Source of the DNA: Clostridiales bacterium
Lineage (GTDB): Bacteria > Bacillota > Clostridia > Lachnospirales > Lachnospiraceae
Direction of reading: 5' to 3'
Length of the DNA stretch: 64,000 nt
NCBI GenBank assembly: GCA_029010495.1
Contig: JAQXKO010000009.1
Span: 41,433-105,432, forward strand
Part shown: piece after piece, positions 26,561-34,943 of the stretch
Numbering within the stretch: the first letter of the stretch is position 1
Layout: the number at the start of each line of letters is the position of its first letter
The notes under the pieces: generated by a model
The model's input: the letters and a program-made list of their open reading frames with translations, nothing else
Database searches by the model: none
What the model was told of the DNA's origin: nothing
Position numbers and translations under genes: made by a program

Positions 26561-27617
26561 GATATACTTTACCTTTAATAATTACCTTGCTCAGGTTCAT
26601 TTCATCATCAATCACAAGAATATCAGCATCATATCCGACCTCAATGCTTCCCTTATTGGTAAGGCCCATAAGCGTTGCAGGAGTTTTGGTCGCCATGGTA
26701 ACAGCATCTTCAAAAGGAATTCCCATTGAAGCCGCGCTTTTAACACACTGCCAAAGATAGCTTGTGGAACCGGCGATTGCACCTGATTTGACTCTTGCAA
26801 CACCGTTTATTACGTCAATAAGCTGACCTCCGAACTCATATTCACCATCTGCAAAACCGCATGCACGCAGACTGTCAGAAATAATAATCATTCTGTCAGT
26901 GCCAAATATTTTATAAAGTGCCATAACGGCAGCCTTATGAACATGAAGTCCGTCCGTAATAACCTGAACATATATATTTTCTGTAACGGCGGCACCAATC
27001 GGTCCCGGATCACGGTGTGCAAAAGGAGGCATCGCATTAAATGTATGAGTAAGACATTTGGCGCCGTTTTTAATAGCCTCAACAGAAGTTTCATAATCTG
27101 CCTCAGTATGACCAATGCACACAACAGTATCAGCCTTTTTGATAAAATCCATATTATTACCGCATTCAGGAGCAATAGTAATAAGCTTCATGCCCGGAAG
27201 CTTATCAAATTCCTCAATGTCGGCATCCTTTACATATTTTTCATTCTGGGCGCCCTTTTTATTGACATTAATATAAGGTCCCTCCATATGGAAACCAAGA
27301 ATCTGCGCTCCTTCATAATCTGTCTTTGCTTCAACAACCTTCTTAATTGAATCAAAATCCATAGTCATTGTCGTAGGATATACAGAGGTTGTACCATTCT
27401 GACCCCACGCTTTACAAAGACCTTCAAATTCAGCATCCATAGTATCATATCCGTCGCAGCCGTGTGTATGAATATCAATCAGGCCCGGGATTACCATCTT
27501 ACCTTTAACATCAATTGCATCTGACTCGGGCTTGACATCCGTAATCGCTGTAATAACACCGTTCTCAGCATAAATATTAACTAATTTTCCATTTAATTTT
27601 GCATTAGATAAAATCAT
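26547..27617 (-). CDS. nagA: N-acetylglucosamine-6-phosphate deacetylase
   Basis: Converts GlcNAc-6-P to glucosamine-6-P and acetate in amino-sugar catabolism. The 356-residue amidohydrolase has IDIHTHGCDGYD (His50, His52), the metal ligand Glu112 in FHMEGPYINVNKKGAQ, IGHTEADYE, LTHTFNAMPPFAHRDPG and the catalytic acid in IISDSLRACG. It is somewhat shorter than the usual 380 residues. It follows the ROK-like gene by 14 bases. No nagB is in the window. Confidence 0.93.
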   Translation of the reverse strand: MILSNAKLNGKLVNIYAENGVITAITDVKPESDAIDVKGKMVIPGLIDIHTHGCDGYDTMDAEFEGLCKAWGQNGTTSVYPTTMTMDFDSIKKVVEAKTDYEGAQILGFHMEGPYINVNKKGAQNEKYVKDADIEEFDKLPGMKLITIAPECGNNMDFIKKADTVVCIGHTEADYETSVEAIKNGAKCLTHTFNAMPPFAHRDPGPIGAAVTENIYVQVITDGLHVHKAAVMALYKIFGTDRMIIISDSLRACGFADGEYEFGGQLIDVINGVARVKSGAIAGSTSYLWQCVKSAASMGIPFEDAVTMATKTPATLMGLTNKGSIEVGYDADILVIDDEMNLSKVIIKGKVYHENN

Positions 27618-27631
27618 AAAAACCTCCGATA

Positions 27632-28969
27632 TCAGTCATCACAAAGACTGGCAGCGGCAACTGCCTGTCCTACTCTTCTTTCCATTTCGCCGGGAAGAAA
27701 TACATTGATTTTTCCGGCAGTTTCAGGGAACTCAGCTTCAAGAAGCTCCTTACAGCACTTAAGAATTATATCACCACCCCTGCCGCTTGTCACACGGCCG
27801 GCAATCTGTACATTTTCTATATCATAGATTTCATCATAATTTACAAGAGCGTATCCAAGATAAGTACCGATAGTTTCAAATATATCTTCTGCCCTTGAAT
27901 CACCTGCTTCAAGAAGCTCCTGTACTGCCTTAAGTTTATTGGCGGGAGTTAAAGACTCATCTATATCTATACCTGCAGTCTTTGCAAGACGGATGACGGC
28001 ATCCTGACTGAAATACTCTGCTCCGACACCGAAATCGCCTGACCATGGATCACGGCTGGCGTTCTTATTATAGTCAACGGGAGCAAATGCAAGTTCCGTC
28101 ATATAGCCGCTTACATGACCATTCCTGTCAATATAACCTCCGGCCTGTGATGTGCCGAAAGCAAGCCCCAGAACACTGTTCAGATTAAGAGCCATTGAGC
28201 ATGCAAGTGCTGCAACATCACCATCATTGGCAACTGCCATTTTTATTCCTATATCCCTGCAGACATCAATATAAATATTTTTAGCCCTGTCTCCGTCCTT
28301 TGCTTTATCAACAGCCATGAAGAGACTTGAAACCATTGCCCTGTTCTTTACAAGAACGCCTGCAGTCGATATTCCGACCGACTTTGCATCTCCCGCAACC
28401 TCCATTGCCATTAATATAGCCTTTTTAATTTCCTCATAATGATAATTAACATCAGGATTAACCTTAGGAAGCCATACTATTTCCTTAGACCAGATTGTTT
28501 CGCCTTCCTTTACTACTGCAACCTTCATGTCACTTCCGCCGGCATCAAAACCGATTCTCGTACCGTTTAAATGACGACCGATATGAACAGAAGCATTCTT
28601 TGCTTTCGGAACAGTATCAAAAGAATGATTAATCACCTCAAACGGATGCTCATAAGTTGTCTGCCAGAAATCAACGTCAAATGCACGCAGCCCCGTAAGT
28701 GTATATGCTTCTTTAATATATTCGTATACCGCATCATCACCGGCAAGATGAACCTTATATCCGCCTGCTGCCCATAAAATTGTTTTAATAAGACGTTCTA
28801 CATAAAAGCAGTTTTCCTCAAAGTTATCAGTCAGAAATGTGTCCTTTCGATATACAAGACCGTCCTCTCTTTCAATTGCAATAACAAAAGGCTTATTTGC
28901 CTTTTTAAGAAATTCCCTGTTATATACTACAGCAGGAATAAAATCTTTATCAAGTTTTGGTAATATCAT
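27632..28969 (-). CDS. ROK-like sugar kinase/ATPase with extra N-terminal domain
   Basis: A 445-residue protein. From about residue 138 it resembles ROK/hexokinase-fold kinases: FDAGGSDMKVAVV (phosphate loop, 141-153), SVGISTAGVLV, VANDGDVAAL with likely catalytic Asp249, and LGLAFGTSQAGGYI. The usual ROK zinc motif (CxCGxxGC) is absent. The first 135 residues are an additional domain I do not recognise. Its position between nahK and nagA suggests it phosphorylates or senses an amino sugar. The gap to nahK is 62 bases and to nagA 14. The kinase call is by fold motifs; substrate unknown. Confidence 0.72.
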   Translation of the reverse strand: MILPKLDKDFIPAVVYNREFLKKANKPFVIAIEREDGLVYRKDTFLTDNFEENCFYVERLIKTILWAAGGYKVHLAGDDAVYEYIKEAYTLTGLRAFDVDFWQTTYEHPFEVINHSFDTVPKAKNASVHIGRHLNGTRIGFDAGGSDMKVAVVKEGETIWSKEIVWLPKVNPDVNYHYEEIKKAILMAMEVAGDAKSVGISTAGVLVKNRAMVSSLFMAVDKAKDGDRAKNIYIDVCRDIGIKMAVANDGDVAALACSMALNLNSVLGLAFGTSQAGGYIDRNGHVSGYMTELAFAPVDYNKNASRDPWSGDFGVGAEYFSQDAVIRLAKTAGIDIDESLTPANKLKAVQELLEAGDSRAEDIFETIGTYLGYALVNYDEIYDIENVQIAGRVTSGRGGDIILKCCKELLEAEFPETAGKINVFLPGEMERRVGQAVAAASLCDD

Positions 28970-29031
28970 ATAGCCTCCTAATATTTATCTCCAAAGAAAA
29001 ACATAGTATTCATCCTCAGAACAGGTATAAA

Positions 29032-30132
29032 TTATTTACATATATTTTTAACAATACTCTCAAGCATGGCTCTCTTAGCAATCATATCCTTTGCAAGTGC
29101 AAACTGACAACGTGTTCTTATAAGATTATGACCTTCATAAACTGTTTTAAAATATTTATCTCCTGTAATATAATCGTCAAGAAATCTTACGCCGAGCTCA
29201 ATTGTAATTGTTATTGCACCGAGAACCATTGTATTAATTTCATTTTCAGTAAGTGATTTACAGGTTTTTGAAATAAAACCCTTTGAAAAAGCAGTAAATT
29301 TATCAACATCAATTGACACAATATCCGTATTTTTTTCATCTTCGGCAGCCGTTGAACATGCAAAACGAACGGCATCACCAAAGTCATGCATGGCAAGACC
29401 CGGCATTACGGTATCAAGGTCAATGATTGCTATCGGATATTTTGTAACCTTATCGAACAATACATTATTAAACTTTGTATCATTATGAGTTACTCTGAGA
29501 GGAAGCTCTCCAGCCTCAAGCATATTTGTAAGTGTACATGCCAGTTCCATATTTTCGCGCACAAAATTAATTTCGTCAGCAACCTCCGAAACTCTGTTGC
29601 AAGGGTCTTCATCAATATCTTTTAACAGATTTTCAATACGGCTTTTTGTATTATGAAAATCATGAATTGTTTCAAACAGCTTTGAAGCGTCAAAATCAGC
29701 AAGAGCATTCTGAAATTCACCGAATGCGACACCGACTGCCTCAAGAACATTATAATCATCACATGAATCAAGACTGATTGAATCGATATTATCACAAATT
29801 CTCCAGAAATTACCTTCTCCATCGTCATAATAATTCCTGCCGTCCTTTGTATTATGGAACACAAGTGTTTTCTGATTGCAGTCATCCTTCGCAAGAATAT
29901 GACTTGTTACCAGAGAAATATTTGACATAATCTGCTCAGGAGACTTAAACACATAAGTATTAACCTTCTGTAATATATAAGATTTAACTTCACCTTCATC
30001 ATCATAATCAAGGCGGTATGTTGCGTTAATATTGCCTGCAGTAATAACCTTTATGTTAATACATTTTCCTTTAATCTGAAATAATGAAGCTATATCGGTT
30101 AACTCTTTTTCATTTGATAAAATACTGTCCAT
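29032..30132 (-). CDS. nahK: N-acetylhexosamine 1-kinase-like phosphotransferase
   Basis: Resembles bifidobacterial NahK, which makes GlcNAc-1-P and GalNAc-1-P in the lacto-N-biose/galacto-N-biose route. It is an aminoglycoside-phosphotransferase fold: LRVTHNDTKFNNVLFD (HND at 216-218) and AIIDLDTVMPG (Asp238, Asp240), with GHNLIRTR near the end. The ATG at 30130-30132 follows GAGG, which overlaps the metA stop codon TGA; an in-frame GTG at 30142-30144 is part of that region. 366 residues is the NahK length. No lacto-N-biose phosphorylase gene is in the window, so the upstream donor is unseen. Confidence 0.88.
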   Translation of the reverse strand: MDSILSNEKELTDIASLFQIKGKCINIKVITAGNINATYRLDYDDEGEVKSYILQKVNTYVFKSPEQIMSNISLVTSHILAKDDCNQKTLVFHNTKDGRNYYDDGEGNFWRICDNIDSISLDSCDDYNVLEAVGVAFGEFQNALADFDASKLFETIHDFHNTKSRIENLLKDIDEDPCNRVSEVADEINFVRENMELACTLTNMLEAGELPLRVTHNDTKFNNVLFDKVTKYPIAIIDLDTVMPGLAMHDFGDAVRFACSTAAEDEKNTDIVSIDVDKFTAFSKGFISKTCKSLTENEINTMVLGAITITIELGVRFLDDYITGDKYFKTVYEGHNLIRTRCQFALAKDMIAKRAMLESIVKNICK

Positions 30133-30140
30133 AATATTCC

Positions 30141-31070
30141 TCACTTATCGTTATTATCATTTTCTTCCAAAATATACGGAGTCATCTGGTATACATAATA
30201 ATTAAGCCAGTTAGTATAAAGTGTATTACCGTGCGCCCTCCACATAAGGTCAGGACGTATTGATGTATTGTCCTCCTTATAATAATTAACGGGAAGGTCT
30301 ATCGGAAGCCCCTTATCCCTGTCGCGCTTGTACTCCATATCAAGAGTCACCCTGTCATATTCGGGATGTCCCAGCATAAATACATGACGCCCGTCCGTAG
30401 ACATAACAAGTGCTATGCCTGCCTCATCGGATACGGCAAGTATTTTTAACCTGTCATTATTTCTGACTGCCTCCTCATCAATGCCGGTATGTCTTGAATG
30501 AGGCATAAGAAAGATATCATCAAAGCCTCTTACAAGCGGCTCTCTTCTGTTAAGTACATGATGATAAAAAATACCAAACATCTTCTTGTCAAGCAGTCTT
30601 TTATTTACTCCGTAATGATAGTAAAGACCTGCCTGCGCGCCCCAGCACAGATGAAGTGTGCTTGTAACATGTGTCTTAGACCATTCAAAAATCTGAACAA
30701 GCTCATCCCAATAAGCCACCTCTTCAAATTCCATCATTTCAACAGGTGCGCCCGTAATAATCAGGCCGTCAAATTTCTTGTTCTTTACATCGTCAAATGT
30801 AAGATAAAAATTATCAAGATGAGATTTTGCCGTATTTTTGCCGACATACGATTTTGTTGTCAAAAAAGTAATATCAATCTGAAGCGGAGTATTTGAAAGT
30901 GAACGCATAAGCATTACCTCTGTATCCTCCTTAAGGGGCATAAGATTCAAAATCGCAATTCTAAGCGGTCTGATATCCTGCGATAAAGCCCTTCGTTCAT
31001 CCATAATAAATATATTTTCTTCTTCGAGTATCTTCTTTGCCGGAAGATCATTTTGTACACGTATAGGCAT
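30141..31070 (-). CDS. metA: homoserine O-acetyltransferase (MetA type)
   Basis: Activates homoserine for methionine synthesis. The 309-residue protein has the nucleophile Cys142 in HLCWGAQAGL and His235/Glu237 in MLGHPEYDR. Residue 111 is Glu (TGAPVEMMEF); in this family Glu111 marks acetyl-CoA use and Gly marks succinyl-CoA use, as shown for Bacillus cereus versus E. coli MetA. Its stop codon overlaps the ribosome site of nahK, so the two are co-transcribed. No S-adenosylmethionine riboswitch or T-box was seen in the 71-base upstream gap. Confidence 0.94.
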   Translation of the reverse strand: MPIRVQNDLPAKKILEEENIFIMDERRALSQDIRPLRIAILNLMPLKEDTEVMLMRSLSNTPLQIDITFLTTKSYVGKNTAKSHLDNFYLTFDDVKNKKFDGLIITGAPVEMMEFEEVAYWDELVQIFEWSKTHVTSTLHLCWGAQAGLYYHYGVNKRLLDKKMFGIFYHHVLNRREPLVRGFDDIFLMPHSRHTGIDEEAVRNNDRLKILAVSDEAGIALVMSTDGRHVFMLGHPEYDRVTLDMEYKRDRDKGLPIDLPVNYYKEDNTSIRPDLMWRAHGNTLYTNWLNYYVYQMTPYILEENDNNDK

Positions 31071-31123
31071 ATTATTATTTCCTTTATAAGTAATTAATAT
31101 TTTATTTTTATGTCGGCAATAAA

Positions 31124-31135
31124 ACAGTTAACTGT
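31124..31135. promoter_or_regulatory. 12-bp perfect palindrome between ligA and metA
   Basis: ACAGTTAACTGT, 54-65 bases before the metA ATG and 6 bases beyond the ligA stop. Too short for a terminator stem of this base content; could be an operator. Chance is possible in AT-rich DNA. Confidence 0.3.
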
Positions 31136-31141
31136 ATTATT

Positions 31142-33121
31142 TTACAACATATTATCATATCCGTCAACATTTTGACATGATTGAACAAAATCCTGTTCAC
31201 TTATTATTGCAATGCCAAGCTCTCTTGCTTTTTTGTTTTTTGATGAAGAACTTGTGACATCATTATTTATCAGATAATCGGTTTTATTTGAAACCGATGA
31301 TGCGACCTTACCGCCACGTTCTTCAATAAAGCTTTTAAGCTCATTCCTGTTTGAGAACATATTGACACTTCCGGTAATAACAAAGATTTTTCCTGCCACA
31401 AAGGAATCCTTCACTGATTCCTTTACTGAAATGTTAAGGTAAGACAGAAGCCTGCGGTACTCATTAACATTCTTCTCATCGGAAAAATAATCAACAATAT
31501 TTACCGCAAGAATGTCACCTATTCCGTCGATAGCTGAATAATCACTTATACTCCCTGACATTACAGCTTCAGGCGAATAATTAAAGGCCTTGCATATTGC
31601 TTTAGCATTACTCAGTCCGATGCCCGGAATACCGAGTGCATATATGACATTTTCGAGATTTACGTTTTTGGACTTCTCAATGCTTTCAAGAAGATTATTA
31701 ACTGATTTTTCCTTAAAGCCTTCGATAAAATAAAGCTCGTCCTTACGGTTTTTGAGCTCATATAAATCGGAAGCGCAGCTAATAAGTGACATATTAATAA
31801 GCTTTTCAAGCGTTGCTTCGGATAACCCTTCAATATTCATAGCATCCCTTGTCACAAAAAGAACAAGCTTTTTAACAGTCTTTGCCGGACATGTTTCATT
31901 CGGGCATATTAAAAATTTTGCGTTATCGGATTTATTTACAACCGTTGTATGATTACATACAGGACAGAATTCAGGTGCCTTGATTGTCGCTGTTTTTGTA
32001 TGATTTACAGCTATCTGAGGTATGATCATATTTGCCTTATACACCTCAACGACATCACCATAGCCGAGAGCCAGCTCCTCAAATACCGACAAATTATGAA
32101 CACTTGCCCTGGCAACCGTAGTTCCCTCAAGTAAAACAGGCTCAAATACTACTACAGGATTAATAAGTCCCGTTCTTGATGCCTGCCAGACCACATCAAT
32201 AACTTTTGTAAGTGCAGTTTCATCCTTCCATTTAAAAGCAATGGCATTACGCGGAAACTTTGATGTCATGCCAAGGCTTTCTCCATAAGCAATGTCATCA
32301 TAAATAAGTACAAGACCGTCTGTTGGGAAGTCATTGGACGAAACTGCCTGTTTATAGTCCTCCACAGCCTTATATACGGAGTTTCTGTCAACAGGCCTAT
32401 ATTCTACCACATCAAATCCGAGGCTGCTTAAATATTCATATTGCGAGGTAACGGTTGCGAAAGCATCCGGGCCCTCCGTAATACCTTCAAGTGAAAATGC
32501 GAAGAAAAATACGCTTCTTGAAGCAGTAATTTCATTGTTAAGCTGTCTGACGGTGCCGGAACAGAGATTACGCGGATTTTTATATTTTTTTGAAGGATCT
32601 TCTATTGCTTCATTTATAATTTCAAAATCACTGTATTTAATAACTGCTTCGCCTCGAATAGTAAGCTCACCGCGGAAAGGTATTTTTAAGGGAATGTTTT
32701 TAAAGGTTCTCGCATTATTTGTTATAATCTCACCCACTTCACCGTTTCCTCTTGTTACGGCACGTACAAGCTCTCCACCGCTGTATGAAAGAACAACAGT
32801 TAATCCGTCCATTTTCCAGCTGAGCACACCAATTTTGTCATTAAGGAAAGATGATAATTCATCTACGCTTTTTGTCTTGTCAAGACTAAGACAGGGCTTT
32901 TCATGACGAAATTTCGGAAGCGACCCGAGTACCTCATAGCCGGCTTTTACCGTCGGACTGTTTGCAAGCACAATACCGCTTTCTTCCTCAAGAGCCTTTA
33001 ACTCATCATAAAGCTTATCATATTCATAATTGGTCATAATTTCGGTATTTTCCTGTTCATATGCCCTGCATGCTTTATCAAGCAGATTGGTAAGCTCAGT
33101 CTGTTTTTTACTTAAAGCCAT
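31142..33121 (-). CDS. ligA: NAD-dependent DNA ligase
   Basis: Seals nicks in DNA using NAD. The 659 residues show the Ia domain (NYEYDKLYDEL), HEKPCLSLDKTKS, the adenylated lysine Lys103 in SWKMDGLTV, RGNGEVGE, the OB fold, a four-Cys zinc finger (CPVC...CPNETCPAK), helix-hairpin-helix repeats (GIPGIGLSNAKAI, IDGIGDILA) and a C-terminal BRCT domain (GKIFVITGSVN to the end). The order is complete and length normal. It follows the pseudouridine synthase gene by 8 bases. Confidence 0.95.
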   Translation of the reverse strand: MALSKKQTELTNLLDKACRAYEQENTEIMTNYEYDKLYDELKALEEESGIVLANSPTVKAGYEVLGSLPKFRHEKPCLSLDKTKSVDELSSFLNDKIGVLSWKMDGLTVVLSYSGGELVRAVTRGNGEVGEIITNNARTFKNIPLKIPFRGELTIRGEAVIKYSDFEIINEAIEDPSKKYKNPRNLCSGTVRQLNNEITASRSVFFFAFSLEGITEGPDAFATVTSQYEYLSSLGFDVVEYRPVDRNSVYKAVEDYKQAVSSNDFPTDGLVLIYDDIAYGESLGMTSKFPRNAIAFKWKDETALTKVIDVVWQASRTGLINPVVVFEPVLLEGTTVARASVHNLSVFEELALGYGDVVEVYKANMIIPQIAVNHTKTATIKAPEFCPVCNHTTVVNKSDNAKFLICPNETCPAKTVKKLVLFVTRDAMNIEGLSEATLEKLINMSLISCASDLYELKNRKDELYFIEGFKEKSVNNLLESIEKSKNVNLENVIYALGIPGIGLSNAKAICKAFNYSPEAVMSGSISDYSAIDGIGDILAVNIVDYFSDEKNVNEYRRLLSYLNISVKESVKDSFVAGKIFVITGSVNMFSNRNELKSFIEERGGKVASSVSNKTDYLINNDVTSSSSKNKKARELGIAIISEQDFVQSCQNVDGYDNML

Positions 33122-33129
33122 ATTTCCTC

Positions 33130-33828
33130 CTAAATTCTCCCGCCAATACCTCTTATTTCCTGGGGTGTTAATTCTCTGTATTTTCCAATCTGAATATCCC
33201 CAAGTTTAATATTCATAATACGTATTCTTTTTAAAAAAGTGACTTTATACCCCAGATATTCACACATACGTCTTATCTGTCTGTTAAGCCCCTGAATCAG
33301 AATTATCGAAAACGTGTAATCATTAATTTTTTTAACGGTACATTTCGCTGTTATTTTGTCAAGAACAGGTACACCGTCTGACATTTTAAAAATAAAATCT
33401 TCCGTTATTTTTTTATCAACTTTTACAATATATTCCTTTTCATGTCCCTGACCTGCTTTACTGATATTGTTAGCCAGATCACCATCATTTGTAAGTAAAA
33501 TAAGACCGCAGGAATTTTTATCAAGTCTGCCGACAGTAAATACTCTGCTCGGATAATTAACAGCCTTTATAATATTATCTTTATTTGACACATCCGAAGT
33601 ACACTCTATGCCAATCGGTTTATTATATGCAATAACAACCCTTCTGTCATTTGAGGATATTTCACGTCCGTCAACTTCCACAAAATCTTCCGGAAATACT
33701 CTTGCCCCGATTTCACAAACAATTCCGTTTATCTTAACATGGCCGCCTGCCACAAGCTCGTCTGCCTTTCGCCTGCTGCAATAACCCGATTCGCTGAGAT
33801 ATTTATTGATTCTTATATTTTCCACCAT
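33130..33828 (-). CDS. rluF: 23S rRNA pseudouridine synthase, RluF/RsuA family
   Basis: A 232-residue synthase with an N-terminal S4 RNA-binding domain (RINKYLSESGYCSRRKADEL) and the catalytic Asp103 in TVGRLDKNSCGLI; the C-terminus has LIQGLNRQIRRMCEYLGY. The RLDKNSCGL form and GLNRQIRRM resemble RluF, which modifies U2604 of 23S rRNA, but RsuA-type targets cannot be excluded. It is between an acidic membrane protein gene (9 bases) and ligA (8 bases). Confidence 0.88.
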   Translation of the reverse strand: MVENIRINKYLSESGYCSRRKADELVAGGHVKINGIVCEIGARVFPEDFVEVDGREISSNDRRVVIAYNKPIGIECTSDVSNKDNIIKAVNYPSRVFTVGRLDKNSCGLILLTNDGDLANNISKAGQGHEKEYIVKVDKKITEDFIFKMSDGVPVLDKITAKCTVKKINDYTFSIILIQGLNRQIRRMCEYLGYKVTFLKRIRIMNIKLGDIQIGKYRELTPQEIRGIGGRI

Positions 33829-33837
33829 TTATTCACC

Positions 33838-34287
33838 TTATTCATTGTCCTCAATTATCATAAATATAAGTGCCAGAAATGACACAAAAAGAAGTATTAT
33901 TCCCGCAAAAGAATCACGACGGCTGAATATCAGAATAATTGATACGACGGCAATTATCGATGTTAACAGCTTAAAGATATTAAGTATATCCTTCTTTGTT
34001 AATTTTTCGTACTGTTCAAATTCTTCATAATCCAAATCATAAATTTCTTCAACACATTCATTCTCAACGTTATAAGCATTTATATTATTACAATCAATCT
34101 CATCATTATCGCAATAATCATCCAAATCGTTGTTGTAATCATTATCATCAATTTCGTTATTATCACCATCATTCACATCATGATAATTATCTTCATCATT
34201 ATTTATAATAACATCGTTAATAATACCTGTATCATTATCTTCGGAATTTTCTATGTTCTTGTTTTCTGAATCTTTTTTTATATCCAT
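33838..34287 (-). CDS. Asp/Asn-rich small membrane protein, unknown (149 aa)
   Basis: No family recognised. Residues 1-95 are a low-complexity stretch dominated by Asp, Asn and Glu (for example NDGDNNEIDDNDYNNDLDD); residues about 103-121 and 126-143 form two membrane helices separated by a short basic turn (SRRDSFAG). The start is the ATG at 34285-34287. It opens the run that continues with rluF and ligA. The acidic region could bind cations or a basic partner on the cytoplasmic side, which is speculation. Confidence 0.72.
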   Translation of the reverse strand: MDIKKDSENKNIENSEDNDTGIINDVIINNDEDNYHDVNDGDNNEIDDNDYNNDLDDYCDNDEIDCNNINAYNVENECVEEIYDLDYEEFEQYEKLTKKDILNIFKLLTSIIAVVSIILIFSRRDSFAGIILLFVSFLALIFMIIEDNE

Positions 34288-34316
34288 ATTTTTTCTCCAT
34301 TATACATAAATACGAT

Positions 34317-34345
34317 ATCATATCATATACTATAACATATTACAA
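34317..34345 (-). promoter_or_regulatory. possible promoter of the acidic-protein/rluF/ligA run
   Basis: Minus strand TTGTAA (34340-34345), 17-base spacer, TATGAT (34317-34322), about 30 bases before the ATG at 34287. The boxes are moderate matches in AT-rich DNA. Confidence 0.4.
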
Positions 34346-34470
34346 AAAAAATTTCATTATAAAAACATCAATATCTTGTATTTTCAATGAATTATTTTCA
34401 AACATATGCGATATGTTTAAATAGTCATAAACAATTAATGAACATTTGATGATTTTTCAAGCAATCACTG

Positions 34471-34499
34471 TTGACACAGATAACAAACAGATGTATACT
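34471..34499 (+). promoter_or_regulatory. promoter of ssrA
   Basis: TTGACA (34471-34476), 17-base spacer, TATACT (34494-34499), about 30 bases before the mature tmRNA 5' end. The predicted start near 34506 leaves a short leader to be removed by RNase P. Confidence 0.88.
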
Positions 34500-34529
34500 A
34501 CATGCACATACAGCAGAATACTGCTCTCC

Positions 34530-34870
34530 GGGCTTGTACCGGTTTCGACGGGGGTTTAGAAATTTCTGTAGCCATCTGTGGCGGGGACCACAATAAAACT
34601 CCAAATTCTAAATATAAACGCTGATAATAAATTAGCTATCGCTGCCTAGTTGCAGCTGTCTTACCCTGTACACTCACCTGCAGGGCTAAGGCATCGACCG
34701 GGTGAGAAACGGCATTCAGAGTGTCTCGACTGAATGGACGTATAAGAGTCTACCAAATCATTAAGCCTGTTAATCGGCGTAGTGAGGCGGGAATTCCAAT
34801 AGATTAACTATGATGGAAGAAGCAGGGATGGAAGAGCTTTCGGACATGGGTTCAACTCCCATCAGGTCCA
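34530..34870 (+). ncRNA. ssrA: transfer-messenger RNA (tmRNA)
   Basis: tmRNA rescues stalled ribosomes and tags the peptide for proteolysis. The 5' end has the conserved GTACCGGTTTCGACGGGG; GGGCTTG at 34530-34536 pairs with CAGGTCC at 34863-34869 to close the acceptor stem, and the T-arm GGGTTCAACTCCC is just before. The tag reading frame runs 34620-34649 (GCT to TAG) and encodes ADNKLAIAA, ending in the protease-recognised hydrophobic Ala-Ala. The CCA end appears not to be encoded after A34870. smpB is about 3.6 kb away on the opposite strand. Confidence 0.95.
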
Positions 34871-34882
34871 TTATTATGGCGC

Positions 34883-34919
34883 AAAAAGGCACCGGTTATC
34901 CGGTGCCTTTTCTTTTTAT
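34883..34919. terminator. bidirectional terminator between ssrA and add
   Basis: GGCACCGG / CCGGTGCC with a 4-base loop, flanked by AAAAA on the left and TTTTCTTTTT on the right. It ends ssrA on the plus strand 12 bases after the RNA and can also end the add operon on the minus strand. Confidence 0.92.
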
Positions 34920-34943
34920 TGTTCAATCTTATTTTTTCACACA

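Noticed and set aside
31071..31141. Possible SAM riboswitch or T-box before metA
   Set aside because: The gap is only 71 bases, too short for a full riboswitch or T-box with terminator, and no conserved motif was recognised.
31142..33121. LigA with KMDG at the active lysine as an anomaly
   Set aside because: The position after the lysine is variable in KxDG, so the motif is intact and the gene looks normal.
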